In this document: positions 27,909-38,346 of the stretch, one piece after another | Layout: the number at the start of each line of letters is the position of its first letter | Position numbering within the stretch: position 1 is the first letter of the stretch | Origin: Nitrospira sp. SB0677_bin_15 | GTDB lineage: Bacteria > Nitrospirota > Nitrospiria > Nitrospirales > UBA8639 | Assembly (NCBI GenBank): GCA_009842645.1 | Contig: VYFB01000083.1 | Span: forward strand, 1-43,686 | Direction of reading: 5' to 3' | DNA length: 43,686 nucleotides | Translations under genes and position numbers: made by a program | The notes under the pieces: model-generated | The model's database searches: none | What the model was told of the DNA's origin: nothing | Seen by the model: only the letters and a program-made list of their open reading frames with translations

Positions 27909-28056
27909 CTATTCTCAAGTCCCAAAATAGAGCGAAAAAAACATTTTTTCGGTTTTCTATCCCAAACATTCGGATAAGATACAAAATCGGCCACCATAAT
28001 CGACTATCCACTAGAGCCGGATACCTTCAGCAGGTATGTACAGATAGAGAATTCTC

Positions 28057-29763
28057 ATGGGAAAAGCCGAAGCAACCGTTGAGGAGTTGGTGGGTATGAT
28101 CGAGCGCGGTGAGTTGCGCCTGCCTGAGATGCAGCGCCGCTACGTCTGGCGCTCAACCCGCGTACGGGATCTGCTAGATTCGCTTTACCGCGGCTACCCT
28201 TCGGGCGCTATCCTGCTATGGGAAACGGATGAGGAGGTTCCCCTTCAGGACATGGCGGTCACGCAGGCGGCCAATCCCTTCTCGAGTACTCGGTTGCTCC
28301 TCGACGGTCAGCAGCGCCTCACTTCATTAGCCGCAGTTATCCATGGTGAGGCGGTCACGGTGCGTGGACGTAAACGGCCCATTGAGTTACTTTTCAATCT
28401 TGAACACCCCGACGAATTATCCTTGGTTACTGAAGTGTACGAAGATGGCTCTGATGACGAAGACGATGAGGAACGGATTGAGGACGAGACGGACTCTACC
28501 GAGGACGAGTTACAGAAGCGCTTTGACAGCATGACCTTCGTCGTCGCGACAAAGAAGCTTGCCCGGCTACCACATTGGGTCAAGGTGAGTGATGTATTCA
28601 AGACCAACAGCAACGGAGCCTTTCTCAAGCGGGCTGGTGTGGAAAACTTCGACGATCCAAACTATGAGCGTTACAGCCAGCGGTTGGGCCGACTACGAGC
28701 CATCCGTGAATACTCCTACCGAATGGATGTCCTAGAACGCTCGCTCTCCTACGACGAGGTCACCGAGATTTTCGTACGGGTGAATTCACTTGGCGCTAAG
28801 CTGCGCAGTTCAGATTTGGCACTGGCGCAAATCACCGCTAAGTGGCGAAACTCCCTGAAAGAATTCCAAGCATTTCAGCAGGATTGCAAACGGGAAGGCT
28901 TTGACCTCGACTTGGGTAGCGTCCATCTACGGAATTTGGTGGCTTTCGCCACCGGACAGTCGCGCTTTCTCACTATCGGCGGCTTAATCTTGGATGCTCT
29001 GAAAGCGGGCTGGAAGGAGAGTCGCCGCGGTATGGAATTTGCTTTGAACTTCATGCGCAGCAACGCGAAGATCGAGAGTTCAGCGTTACTCGCTTCTCCA
29101 TTCATCCTAATCACGGTGGCCTACTTTGGGCACAAACGCGACTATTCCTTATCGCCCGATGAGTCAGAGAATCTGCGTTGTTGGGTACTTTTGGCTAATG
29201 CCAAAGGCCGATATTCACGAGGCTCCAGTGAGACCATCCTCGACCAAGATCTTCTAATTATACGAGAGGGCAGAGGTGCGAATGAACTCATGGATGGTCT
29301 GCGTCGGCAAGTCGGTCGCCTCGATATTACACCTGAGGAGTTAGAAGGCCGCAACCAACGTAGCGCTCTTTTCAAGACAATGTTTCTTGCTTTTCGTGCC
29401 GCTGGAGCGAAAGACTGGCGCTCCAATTTGGCCATCGCAATCAATCACAAAGGTACTCAGCACAAACTTCAGTTTCACCACATCTTTCCAAAGGCGGTGC
29501 TTAAGGACACTTATACTGTTCGTGAGGCGGATGATATTGCCAACCTCTGCTTTATCTCTGGTAAGACCAACCAGCAGATTAAGGACAAGTCACCGCAGGC
29601 CTATTTCCCCGACCTTCTCAAGAAGGTAGGCCGCGAGCCGTTCATGGCCCAGTGTATTCCGACAGATACGAATCTTCTTGGTCTGGAAGCATATAAGGCA
29701 TTCCTAGTCGAGCGTCGAAAACAGATAGCGAAACGACTTAATGAGTTTCTGCAGCAGGCGTAG
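28057..29763 (+). CDS. DUF262/HNH protein, GmrSD-like putative restriction enzyme
   Basis: A 568-residue protein. The N-terminal DUF262 (GmrS-like) domain has LPEMQRRYVW and the nucleotide-site motif DGQQRLTSL (83-91). A very acidic linker runs about 128-150 (GSDDEDDEERIEDE). The C-terminal region has an HNH/DUF1524-like LQFHHIFPKAVLKD (His near 474-475) followed by a conserved NLCFISGKTNQQIKDKSP. GmrSD enzymes cut modified (for example glucosylated hydroxymethylcytosine) phage DNA using NTP; the single-chain form fits. No neighbouring methyltransferase is needed. Codons are less GC-biased than guaB. It stands alone between the NHL gene and guaB, likely acquired. Confidence 0.85.
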   Translation: MGKAEATVEELVGMIERGELRLPEMQRRYVWRSTRVRDLLDSLYRGYPSGAILLWETDEEVPLQDMAVTQAANPFSSTRLLLDGQQRLTSLAAVIHGEAVTVRGRKRPIELLFNLEHPDELSLVTEVYEDGSDDEDDEERIEDETDSTEDELQKRFDSMTFVVATKKLARLPHWVKVSDVFKTNSNGAFLKRAGVENFDDPNYERYSQRLGRLRAIREYSYRMDVLERSLSYDEVTEIFVRVNSLGAKLRSSDLALAQITAKWRNSLKEFQAFQQDCKREGFDLDLGSVHLRNLVAFATGQSRFLTIGGLILDALKAGWKESRRGMEFALNFMRSNAKIESSALLASPFILITVAYFGHKRDYSLSPDESENLRCWVLLANAKGRYSRGSSETILDQDLLIIREGRGANELMDGLRRQVGRLDITPEELEGRNQRSALFKTMFLAFRAAGAKDWRSNLAIAINHKGTQHKLQFHHIFPKAVLKDTYTVREADDIANLCFISGKTNQQIKDKSPQAYFPDLLKKVGREPFMAQCIPTDTNLLGLEAYKAFLVERRKQIAKRLNEFLQQA

Positions 29764-29829
29764 CGTAAGCCAATGAAGGCAGTTGGGGGCTTTGTATTTA
29801 CCGTCGATTTTTTTAGAAAAACTTGCTAA

Positions 29830-31404
<1,575 letters not shown>

Positions 31405-31437
31405 GTGAGGCAGGACCCGACTTCGACAACATCATCC

Positions 31438-33009
31438 ATGGCGTCCTGTCACGATACCATCGTCGTTCTTGATTTCGGGTCACAATACACCCAACTGATT
31501 GCTCGCCGGATTCGAGAGTCCCACGTTCACTCCGTTATCCTTCCTTCTTCCGCTTCCCTGGAAACGATTCAAGCGAATCGTCCCAAGGGCATCATTCTGT
31601 CCGGTGGGCCCGCCAGTGTGACGAACGTCGGTCGGCCGGAATGGTCAAAGATGATTATGAAAGAAGGAGTGCCGATTCTCGGCATTTGCTACGGCATGCA
31701 ATTGATGGCGCAATCCATGGGCGGGCGAGTCGGCAGGGCGAAGCACAGGGAATTCGGTCGCGCCGGGTTGCTGGTTCAGGATGAATCAGATTTATTCAGG
31801 GGACTGGCTGGGAAAAGTCCTTTTTCGGTCTGGATGTCGCACGGCGACCGGATTGAAACGTTGCCTCCCGGGTTCGAGGCCATTGCGCAGACGGCTAATT
31901 CTCCCATTGCCGCGATGAAGTTGGTTCACGGGCAACGTCGTTTCTACGGCCTGCAGTTTCACCCCGAAGTCGCCCATACGACGCATGGCGCACGCATCCT
32001 CAAAAACTTCGTCCGTCATATTTGCGGGGCGAGACCAACCTGGACCATGGGGTCGTTTTTGCACGATTCCATTGATCAAATTCGCGAGTACGTCGGCAAG
32101 GAGAACGTGCTCTGTGCCCTGAGCGGGGGAGTCGATAGTACGGTGGCGGCGGCCATGACTCATCGGGCGATCGGAAAGCAATTGACCTGTGTGTTTATCG
32201 ACAACGGTGTGATGCGGAAACAGGAAGCCAAACAACTCAAGCAGGTGTTCAGGTCGTTTAGGGCGGACACGCAGGTCCGCCCCTACATCCGGATGGTGAA
32301 CGCCTCCGGGGAATTTTTACGAGCGCTGGGCGGAACGACCGATCCCGAAAAAAAGCGCAAGATCATCGGGCGTCAATTCATCAAGGCGTTCGAGCGCGAA
32401 GCGCGAAACATCGGCAACGTGCGGTACCTGGTCCAAGGCACACTCTATCCCGACGTGATTGAAAGCGTGAGCCACAAGGGGCCGTCAGCGACGATCAAGT
32501 CGCACCACAACGTCGGCGGGCTTCCGGCCAGGATGAAGCTCAAATTGATCGAACCGCTTCGGGAACTATTCAAGGATGAAGTCCGACTGCTGGGCAGGGA
32601 ACTGGGTTTGCCGGACGACGTGGTCCATCGTCACCCTTTTCCGGGGCCGGGCTTGGCTATTCGCGTGCTCGGCGCCGTGACGCCGGCTCGCTTGGACATG
32701 CTCAGAGAAGCGGACGCCGTGTTTATCGATGAATTAAAGGCGCAAAGCCTGTACGGGAAGACGTGGCAGGCGTTTGCCGTGTTGCTGCCCGTTCGCACCG
32801 TCGGGGTGATGGGTGATCAACGGACGTATGAGCACGTGATCGGGTTGCGAGCCGTGACCAGCGTGGACGGCATGACCGCGGATTGGGCCCCGTTGCCAGT
32901 GACATTTCTGGCGCACGTGGCGAACCGGATCATCAACGAAGTGCCGGGAGTGAACCGCGTCGTGTACGATATCAGTTCCAAGCCGCCGAGTACGATCGAA
33001 TGGGAGTAG
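31438..33009 (+). CDS. guaA: GMP synthase (glutamine-hydrolysing)
   Basis: GuaA of 523 residues. It aminates XMP to GMP using glutamine and ATP. The class I amidotransferase domain begins [16 protein letters not shown], with the catalytic cysteine in GICYGMQLM and the His/Glu in FHPEV. The ATP-pyrophosphatase PP-loop is [10 protein letters not shown], and the dimer domain ends in [12 protein letters not shown] at 31405 is in frame, but the conserved N-terminus fits ATG 31438; neither has a clear Shine-Dalgarno. It follows guaB by 33 nt. Confidence 0.97.
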   Translation: MASCHDTIVVLDFGSQYTQLIARRIRESHVHSVILPSSASLETIQANRPKGIILSGGPASVTNVGRPEWSKMIMKEGVPILGICYGMQLMAQSMGGRVGRAKHREFGRAGLLVQDESDLFRGLAGKSPFSVWMSHGDRIETLPPGFEAIAQTANSPIAAMKLVHGQRRFYGLQFHPEVAHTTHGARILKNFVRHICGARPTWTMGSFLHDSIDQIREYVGKENVLCALSGGVDSTVAAAMTHRAIGKQLTCVFIDNGVMRKQEAKQLKQVFRSFRADTQVRPYIRMVNASGEFLRALGGTTDPEKKRKIIGRQFIKAFEREARNIGNVRYLVQGTLYPDVIESVSHKGPSATIKSHHNVGGLPARMKLKLIEPLRELFKDEVRLLGRELGLPDDVVHRHPFPGPGLAIRVLGAVTPARLDMLREADAVFIDELKAQSLYGKTWQAFAVLLPVRTVGVMGDQRTYEHVIGLRAVTSVDGMTADWAPLPVTFLAHVANRIINEVPGVNRVVYDISSKPPSTIEWE

Positions 33010-33054
33010 CCGACGACAGACCGAATTGGTCATGAGTATGAATAGCCTGAAGCC

Positions 33055-33176
33055 GTCATTCCTGCGGAAGCAGGAATCCAGCGTTTTTCTCTTCACGAAC
33101 GAGGGAAAAAGCAAAGATCTTGGATTCGTCCCCGACATCCTTAATCGGGGATCCAGTTTATATGGTCGGGAATGAC
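33055..33176. repeat. REPIN-like paired palindrome, copy 4, with a nested unit
   Basis: The left hairpin (33055-33081) is GTCATTCCTGC to GCAGGAATCCAG. The right half starts TTGGATTC and ends GTCGGGAATGAC (to 33176). Between them sits another unit (33128-33156) with CCCCGACATCC and GGGGATCCAG. It looks as if one hairpin unit interrupted another. Confidence 0.75.
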
Positions 33177-33182
33177 GGATTG

Positions 33183-33241
33183 GAGAGAGACGTCTATTTT
33201 TCATCTCTTGGGGTGCAGGCGGCCAACCTGCATGAGAGATT
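33183..33241 (+). promoter_or_regulatory. rluB-like leader with GCAGGC/GCCTGC-type hairpin
   Basis: TTTTCATCTCTTGGGGTGCA is followed by GGCGGCCAACCTGCATGA. It matches the mltG leader at most positions, with a short insertion after GAGAGA. The hairpin here is imperfect. Function unknown. Confidence 0.5.
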
Positions 33242-33248
33242 GAAATCC

Positions 33249-34190
33249 ATGATGGTTCGATTGCAAAAAGTCATTGCCGCCAGTGGAGTGGCTTCCCGGC
33301 GCGCGGCTGAAACCATGATCCGGGAGGGGCACGTTACAGTGAACGGTCAAGTCGTGCGCGTGCTTGGCACGTGTATCGATCCATCGAAAGACCACGTGAA
33401 GATCGATGGTCGTCACGTGCAACCGGCCGAGCCTGAAGTGTTCGTTTTCTTGCATAAGCCGCCCGGGTACGTCACCACGATGGACGACCCGCAAGGCCGT
33501 CCGACGGTTGCGGATCTGGTGCCGAAGGTAAAAGTGCGAGTGTTCCCGGTCGGCCGGCTGGACTATGACACCGAAGGATTGTTGCTGTTGACGAATAACG
33601 GAAAGGTGGCGCAGGCCTGCGTTCATCCTCGTTACCACGTGCCGAAGACGTATCTGGTCAAAGTGTCAGGCGTGTGTACGGATGAGGAAATCCGAAACCT
33701 CGAGGACGGGGTGGTTTTGGATGACGGGATAACCGCTCCGGCCACCGTGAGAAAATCCGGAAAAGCCAAGGTCAATTCATGGCTGGAACTCACGATTTAC
33801 GAAGGTAGAAAACATCAGATCAAGCGCATGCTCGAAGCCTTGGGCCATCGCGTTGTGCGTATCAAGCGAATTCGTTTCGGTCCGATCGAGTTGGGAGATC
33901 TGCCCGCGGGTGCTTCCCGGTTTGCTACCGATGCCGAAGCCAATGCCCTGCGGGCAGTGGTGCATCGAACGGCCGGGGCCCGAAGCATGCGTGGATCGGT
34001 GAAGTCGTCAGACTTGCAAAGTTCGGGACCGGCTGGAGATACTGTGCCGCCGCGCGTGCGTCAAACGAATGTTCCGGCAAAAAGAAATTTGAGCGGTGCG
34101 GGCCGCAACGTGCGTCCGGCTTCGGACGGTACCCGGCCACAGGGGCGCGTGGTGAAAAGCAAGGGTCGCACACGGACTCGAAAAGGATAA
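33249..34190 (+). CDS. rluB: Pseudouridine synthase of the RsuA/RluB family
   Basis: A 313-residue rRNA pseudouridine synthase, acting on 23S (RluB-like) or 16S (RsuA) rRNA; the exact target cannot be fixed from sequence. An S4 domain (LQKVIAASGVASRRAAETMI) is followed by the catalytic domain with Asp105 in GRLDYDTEGLLLLT and KTYLVKV. The final ~70 residues are basic and disordered (VVKSKGRTRTRKG), an extra RNA-binding tail. ATG 33249 is used (ATG 33252 is adjacent); the frame upstream is leader and repeat. aspS follows after 8 nt. Confidence 0.9.
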   Translation: MMVRLQKVIAASGVASRRAAETMIREGHVTVNGQVVRVLGTCIDPSKDHVKIDGRHVQPAEPEVFVFLHKPPGYVTTMDDPQGRPTVADLVPKVKVRVFPVGRLDYDTEGLLLLTNNGKVAQACVHPRYHVPKTYLVKVSGVCTDEEIRNLEDGVVLDDGITAPATVRKSGKAKVNSWLELTIYEGRKHQIKRMLEALGHRVVRIKRIRFGPIELGDLPAGASRFATDAEANALRAVVHRTAGARSMRGSVKSSDLQSSGPAGDTVPPRVRQTNVPAKRNLSGAGRNVRPASDGTRPQGRVVKSKGRTRTRKG

Positions 34191-34198
34191 GCAACACC

Positions 34199-35959
34199 GT
34201 GAAGCGTACACACCATTGTGGAGAGCTGACTCGTGAGCAGGATGGCCAACCCGTCACGTTGATGGGATGGGTGCATGGCCGGCGTGATCACGGAGGCGTG
34301 TTGTTCATCGACGTGCGTGATCGTTTTGGCGTGACGCAACTCGTGTTTGACGTAGAGGCCGATCAAACTATTCACGAGCAGGCCAACGAACTCCGCAACG
34401 AATTTGTGATTGCCGCTACGGGACAGGTGCGGTTGAGACCCGAGGAGTCGGTGAACCCGCAGATCACGACCGGGGAAATCGAAATTCGCGTTGACGCATT
34501 GGATGTGTTGAATCGCGCCAATACTCCGCCCTTTTTAATCGAAGATGACAGCCAGGCCACGGAAGCCCTGCGGTTGAAACATCGCTACTTGGATTTACGC
34601 CGGCCGCCCATGCAGCGCTTGCTCACGTTGCGTCATGACGTGACCTACCTGACGAGGCAGTTTCTCCATGAACGCCGGTTTCTGGAAATCGAGACTCCGA
34701 TTCTGACGAAGAGTACGCCCGAAGGGGCCAGGGATTACCTGGTGCCGAGTCGCGTCAATCAAGGGTCATTTTTTGCCTTGCCGCAATCACCGCAATTGTT
34801 CAAACAGATCCTGATGGTGGGCGGAGCCGACCGGTACTTTCAGATCGCCCGTTGTTTCCGCGACGAAGATCTGCGGCTCGACCGGCAACCCGAGTTTACG
34901 CAGATCGACCTTGAGATGTCGTTCGTGGAACGCGACGACGTCATGAACCTGACGGAAGAGTTGCTGAGACTCGTGTGCAAGGACGAGGCGGGTGTTTCGT
35001 TGCCGTCTCCGTTCCCGCGGCTGACCTATCAGGAAGCCCTGTCGCGCTATGGGACTGACAAACCCGATCGTCGCTTCGGGTTGGAACTTCACGATCTGAA
35101 CGAAGTCGCCAAACAGGTCGAGTTCAAAGTATTCAGAGAAACGGTGGAACAAGGCGGGCAGGTTTCCGGGCTCGTGGTTAAAGGCGGCGCGGACATCGCA
35201 CGCAACCAGATCGACAAGCTTATTGACGTTGCCAAAGGGTTTGGGGCCAAGGGCTTGGCTTGGGTCAAGATCACCGAAGGGTGGCAGTTTGAGTCGGCTG
35301 TTGCCAAATTTCTCGATGCCGGACTGTTTCAGTCTGCACTGCCGGATGCCTGTCCCGGTGACCTCCTGCTGTTTGTCGCAGACAAACCCGCCGTCACGTA
35401 TGACGTGTTGGGCCGGCTTCGCTTATACCTCGGCGTCGAATTGAAATTGATCGATCACGACAAATGGGAGCCGGTCTGGGTCACGGATTTTCCCATGTTC
35501 GAATACGATGCAGCGGAACAACGGTACGTGGCGCTGCACCATCCCTTCACGTCGCCTCGTGCCGACGACGTTTCAGTCCTGGATTCCGACCCGTTACACG
35601 TTCACGCGCAAGCCTATGACGTGGTTCTCAACGGGTTCGAGATCGGTGGGGGCAGTATTCGTATCCACCGGAGTGAGTTGCAGCAAAACGTGTTCAACCT
35701 GTTGGGGATTTCCAAGGAAGCCGCTCAGGAAAAGTTCGGGTTTTTGCTGGACGCGCTGGAGTATGGCGCCCCGCCCCACGGTGGCATTGCCCTGGGCCTG
35801 GACCGCCTGGTCATGCTGCTCGGCAAAGCCGAATCCATTCGAGAAGTCATTCCCTTCCCCAAAACGCAAAAAGTCCAATGCCTGATGACCGAAGCCCCGT
35901 CGGACGTCGGACAAACCCAACTCAAAGAACTCGGCATCAAACTCGACGTTGAAATCTAA
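34199..35959 (+). CDS. aspS: Aspartate--tRNA ligase
   Basis: AspRS of 586 residues, standard for the bacterial type. The N-terminal OB-fold (VTLMGWVHGRRDHGG) binds the anticodon. Class II motifs are visible in the catalytic core: motif 2 in YFQIARCFRDEDLR and motif 3 in GIALGLDRLVMLL. The bacterial insertion (GAD) domain lies between. Start is GTG 34199, with AAGGA about 11 nt upstream overlapping the rluB stop. Whether the enzyme also charges tRNA-Asn cannot be told from the window alone. Confidence 0.96.
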   Translation: MKRTHHCGELTREQDGQPVTLMGWVHGRRDHGGVLFIDVRDRFGVTQLVFDVEADQTIHEQANELRNEFVIAATGQVRLRPEESVNPQITTGEIEIRVDALDVLNRANTPPFLIEDDSQATEALRLKHRYLDLRRPPMQRLLTLRHDVTYLTRQFLHERRFLEIETPILTKSTPEGARDYLVPSRVNQGSFFALPQSPQLFKQILMVGGADRYFQIARCFRDEDLRLDRQPEFTQIDLEMSFVERDDVMNLTEELLRLVCKDEAGVSLPSPFPRLTYQEALSRYGTDKPDRRFGLELHDLNEVAKQVEFKVFRETVEQGGQVSGLVVKGGADIARNQIDKLIDVAKGFGAKGLAWVKITEGWQFESAVAKFLDAGLFQSALPDACPGDLLLFVADKPAVTYDVLGRLRLYLGVELKLIDHDKWEPVWVTDFPMFEYDAAEQRYVALHHPFTSPRADDVSVLDSDPLHVHAQAYDVVLNGFEIGGGSIRIHRSELQQNVFNLLGISKEAAQEKFGFLLDALEYGAPPHGGIALGLDRLVMLLGKAESIREVIPFPKTQKVQCLMTEAPSDVGQTQLKELGIKLDVEI

Positions 35960-35987
35960 AGAAGAACTAGAGAGAGCTCTCCTTGTT

Positions 35988-36100
35988 GTCATCCCCGACT
36001 TGATCCCCGATTAAGGATGTCGGGGACGGATCCAGGGGGGACTGGTTTCCTTTGTGAAGAGAACGACGCTGGATTCCCGATTAAAGATGTCGGGAATGAC
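35988..36100. repeat. REPIN-like paired palindrome, copy 5
   Basis: The left unit (35988-36035) runs GTCATCCCCGAC through CCCCGATTAAGGATGTCGGG to GGATCCAG. The right (about 36069-36100) is CTGGATTCCCG to CGGGAATGAC. Both halves share the GATTAA.GATGTC loop. Confidence 0.85.
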
Positions 36101-36192
36101 GGAGGGGGAAATGTCAGGAATGACGGAAGGGGGCAGTGAATGTGTCAACGAATGAGTGAACACATACGGGAATGACCGATTAAAAATGCGAA

Positions 36193-36212
36193 GGGCAGGC
36201 TCCAGCCTGCCC
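36193..36212. repeat. GGGCAGGCT/AGCCTGCCC hairpin
   Basis: Perfect 9-bp arms with a CC loop, flanked by a further CCCTACC. It lies between converging genes and could help termination, but there is no T-tract. Confidence 0.6.
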
Positions 36213-36261
36213 CTACCAGAAGAAATCAGTGGCCTGTAGGGGACGTCCCCCGTGCCAGGTA

Positions 36262-36316
36262 GGTTGGGTTAGTGAAGCCCTTCAACTTTGCTCAGGACAG
36301 GCGTAACCCGACAACC
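36262..36316. repeat. GGTTGGGTTA/TAACCCGACAACC inverted repeat
   Basis: Arms at 36262-36271 and 36304-36316 enclose a TGAAGCCCTTC and CTCAGGACAGGCG core. It is related to the elements at 8639 and 8683. Confidence 0.65.
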
Positions 36317-36320
36317 CCAA

Positions 36321-37175
36321 CTAGATGGGAATGGCTTGTTGTGCGACGCTACTGACCCGTGTTTTGGAATGCGTCACGTATGCTTCGTTCAGTTCGATAA
36401 GAACAGCTTTGCGATTCAATTCGGCGGCCACCATACCAGTGGTCCCGGAACCGGAAAACGGGTCAAGGACCAAATCTCCGGGACGACTGCCCAGAAGTAT
36501 GCAACGCCTCGCCAGTTCTTTTGGGAAAACGGCGGGATGGGGCGTGCCACTGGAATCGGGTCCCAATAGCCAATAATTCTTGAGGTTTGCGCCAGTTTCT
36601 TCACGGACGGCTTGATTGTCGTAGTAGTAATTTGGAGTTTTCGAGAACAGGAAAACCTCCTCTGTCGCATTTGAGGGACGATTTTTGACGCTCTCCGGCA
36701 TAGGGGCTTTCTTTACCCAAGTAATATTCGACCGCAGCAACCACCCATCCGCTTGCAGAGCGAATGCCACTCGCCACGGCAACCCCATCAGATCACGGTC
36801 TTTCAGCCCCCAACAATCGGGTACGGTACAGTTGCGTCTTTGAATCAGTTTCCTGGTGTTGCCGACTTGTGCATTGGGGCCACAATTTCCGGTTCCGCCG
36901 TTGCGAGCGTATCCGTCACCGACGTTCAGCCAAAACGTTCCGTCATCAGTCAGGACCCTTCGCACATCGCGGAAAATTTTTACAAGGTTTTCCACGTATG
37001 CTTCAGGAGAAGGTTCAGTACCTATCTGTGCTGAATGATCGTAATCCCGCAACCCCCAATATGGCGGAGAAGTGACGCAACATTGAATCGATCGGGCTTC
37101 AAGTTGAGGGAGGATATCCCGGTTGTCGCCCAGCAGGATTTCCACGCCATCGTATTCCGGTTTTTTGTGTGTCAT
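36321..37175 (-). CDS. Orphan DNA methyltransferase (beta-class, TSPPY)
   Basis: A 284-residue SAM-dependent DNA methyltransferase with motif IV TSPPYWGLRDY (35-45) before motif I DPFSGSGTTGMVAAEL near 245, the beta-class order. It methylates cytosine-N4 or adenine-N6. A FWLNVGDGYARNGG block is typical of phage-like and orphan enzymes. No endonuclease gene is adjacent, so it is orphan (regulatory, phage-derived or anti-restriction). ATG 37175 follows GGA by 7 nt; an upstream TTG 37205 would add 10 residues. It is 70 nt downstream of the sulfite-oxidase-like gene. Target unknown. Confidence 0.85.
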   Translation of the reverse strand: MTHKKPEYDGVEILLGDNRDILPQLEARSIQCCVTSPPYWGLRDYDHSAQIGTEPSPEAYVENLVKIFRDVRRVLTDDGTFWLNVGDGYARNGGTGNCGPNAQVGNTRKLIQRRNCTVPDCWGLKDRDLMGLPWRVAFALQADGWLLRSNITWVKKAPMPESVKNRPSNATEEVFLFSKTPNYYYDNQAVREETGANLKNYWLLGPDSSGTPHPAVFPKELARRCILLGSRPGDLVLDPFSGSGTTGMVAAELNRKAVLIELNEAYVTHSKTRVSSVAQQAIPI

Positions 37176-37245
37176 GCGACGTTCCGTCAACAAATATATT
37201 CTCAATCAAATCCAGATTCGCCACACGATTGGCGAACAATACGGG

Positions 37246-38256
37246 CTAGGCGTTTTGCACGTTGACCACGATGCTGTGCAGGCCCGTGGCGCCGTTGGGT
37301 TGAGGGCGGGTGATTTCTGAGGTTTGCACGGTGCCGGTGGTATCGACGGCGCGAACGGAAACCATGCTCTTGCCATCCGGCATATCGTCCCGCTGATAGT
37401 TCCAGACCACCCAGGACCATGGGGATTGGGGCGGTTCGATGGCGGCATCGAGCCACGTTTTCTCCTGATCGAAACTCAGTTGTACCTGGGCAATGGAATT
37501 AGGCCCGCCGAAGGCGATACCGCGGAATTGCACGTTGGGGCCGCGGATATCCTGGTAATGTCCCGGGCTGTCGATTCGGGAAAAAATATGGATCGTGCCC
37601 TCGTCGGTCCACCCTTTGCGCTGCCAGTAGCCCTGATAGTCCCCGTTGTACACCTCAATTTCCGTAATCCACTTGACGTTCTTGATGCCGTATAACCCGG
37701 GGACGATCAAACGTACTGGAAACCCATGGGCTTTGGGAAGTTTTTCCCCGTTCATGAGATAGGCCAACATCACTTCATCGTGCATGGCCCGTTCAAAGGG
37801 GATGCTGTCATGATAGGCGTCGGCTCCGCGAAAAATGACGTCTCTTGCGGTTTCAGCGTCGGCCCCGGCTTCAATCAGCAACTCTTTCAGGGAAATTCCC
37901 CGCCAGATGGCATTGCCGAGACTCGTTCCCCCCGGCAGGGTATCGATGCACATGAGGGTGGAGACCTGATCGAACGGTCTGCGATTCAGGAGATCCCGCC
38001 ATTTGAGTACCATGGGGTTGCTGACGGCGCCCTTGATTACCATTTGCCATTGCTCCTGGTCGAGATCGCGCGAGAGGTTGTACGGAGAGTCCATATAATT
38101 GACGGTATAAAATTTTTCATTGGGCGTGAAATAGTGTGTTTCACGTGGAGGAATGGCAAACATGCTGCCGAGGTCGCACCCGCCGGTAAGGCTGCCGAGT
38201 CCCACCATGGTGCCCAAGCTGCCAAGTTGAAACAATTTGCGACGGGTAATGTCCAT
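37246..38256 (-). CDS. Sulfite-oxidase-like molybdopterin enzyme, Tat lipoprotein
   Basis: A 336-residue periplasmic molybdenum-cofactor enzyme. The N-terminus TRRKLFQLGSLG is a Tat signal, and LTGGC places a lipobox cysteine at Cys27, so it may be a Tat-exported lipoprotein. The oxidoreductase domain has the molybdenum-ligand cysteine Cys103 in STLMCIDTLPGG, followed by LGNAIWRGISL. The C-terminal part fits the Mo-co dimerisation domain. Substrate is unproven: sulfite or another oxo-substrate. ATG 38256 is chosen over TTG 38301, because a promoter with its start near 38300 would leave the TTG leaderless. Confidence 0.85.
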   Translation of the reverse strand: MDITRRKLFQLGSLGTMVGLGSLTGGCDLGSMFAIPPRETHYFTPNEKFYTVNYMDSPYNLSRDLDQEQWQMVIKGAVSNPMVLKWRDLLNRRPFDQVSTLMCIDTLPGGTSLGNAIWRGISLKELLIEAGADAETARDVIFRGADAYHDSIPFERAMHDEVMLAYLMNGEKLPKAHGFPVRLIVPGLYGIKNVKWITEIEVYNGDYQGYWQRKGWTDEGTIHIFSRIDSPGHYQDIRGPNVQFRGIAFGGPNSIAQVQLSFDQEKTWLDAAIEPPQSPWSWVVWNYQRDDMPDGKSMVSVRAVDTTGTVQTSEITRPQPNGATGLHSIVVNVQNA

Positions 38257-38301
38257 GGGCGAGAAGGGGAGATGTTTTTGGGGATCTTCAGGCTTTTGCA
38301 A

Positions 38302-38335
38302 GTACTATAATAGTACAGTGCCCGACCCTCTGCAA
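38302..38335 (-). promoter_or_regulatory. Promoter with palindrome over the -10 box, sulfite-oxidase-like gene
   Basis: On the minus strand TTGCAG (38335-38330), 17 nt, TATTAT (38312-38307). The -10 box sits in the perfect palindrome GTACTAT-A-ATAGTAC (38302-38316). A repressor or activator bound there could control the gene; this is inference. Confidence 0.5.
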
Positions 38336-38346
38336 GAAGAAGAGCG

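Larger units (their letters stand above)
35960..36320. other. Repeat-filled intergenic region between converging genes
   Basis: The 361-bp gap between aspS and the orphan methyltransferase contains a REPIN-like element (35988-36100), a decayed CGGGAATGAC half copy near 36169-36185, a GGGCAGGCT/AGCCTGCCC hairpin (36193-36212) and a GGTTGGGTTA/TAACCCGAC inverted repeat (36262-36316). No gene was found. Converging transcription makes it a natural repeat sink. Confidence 0.75.
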
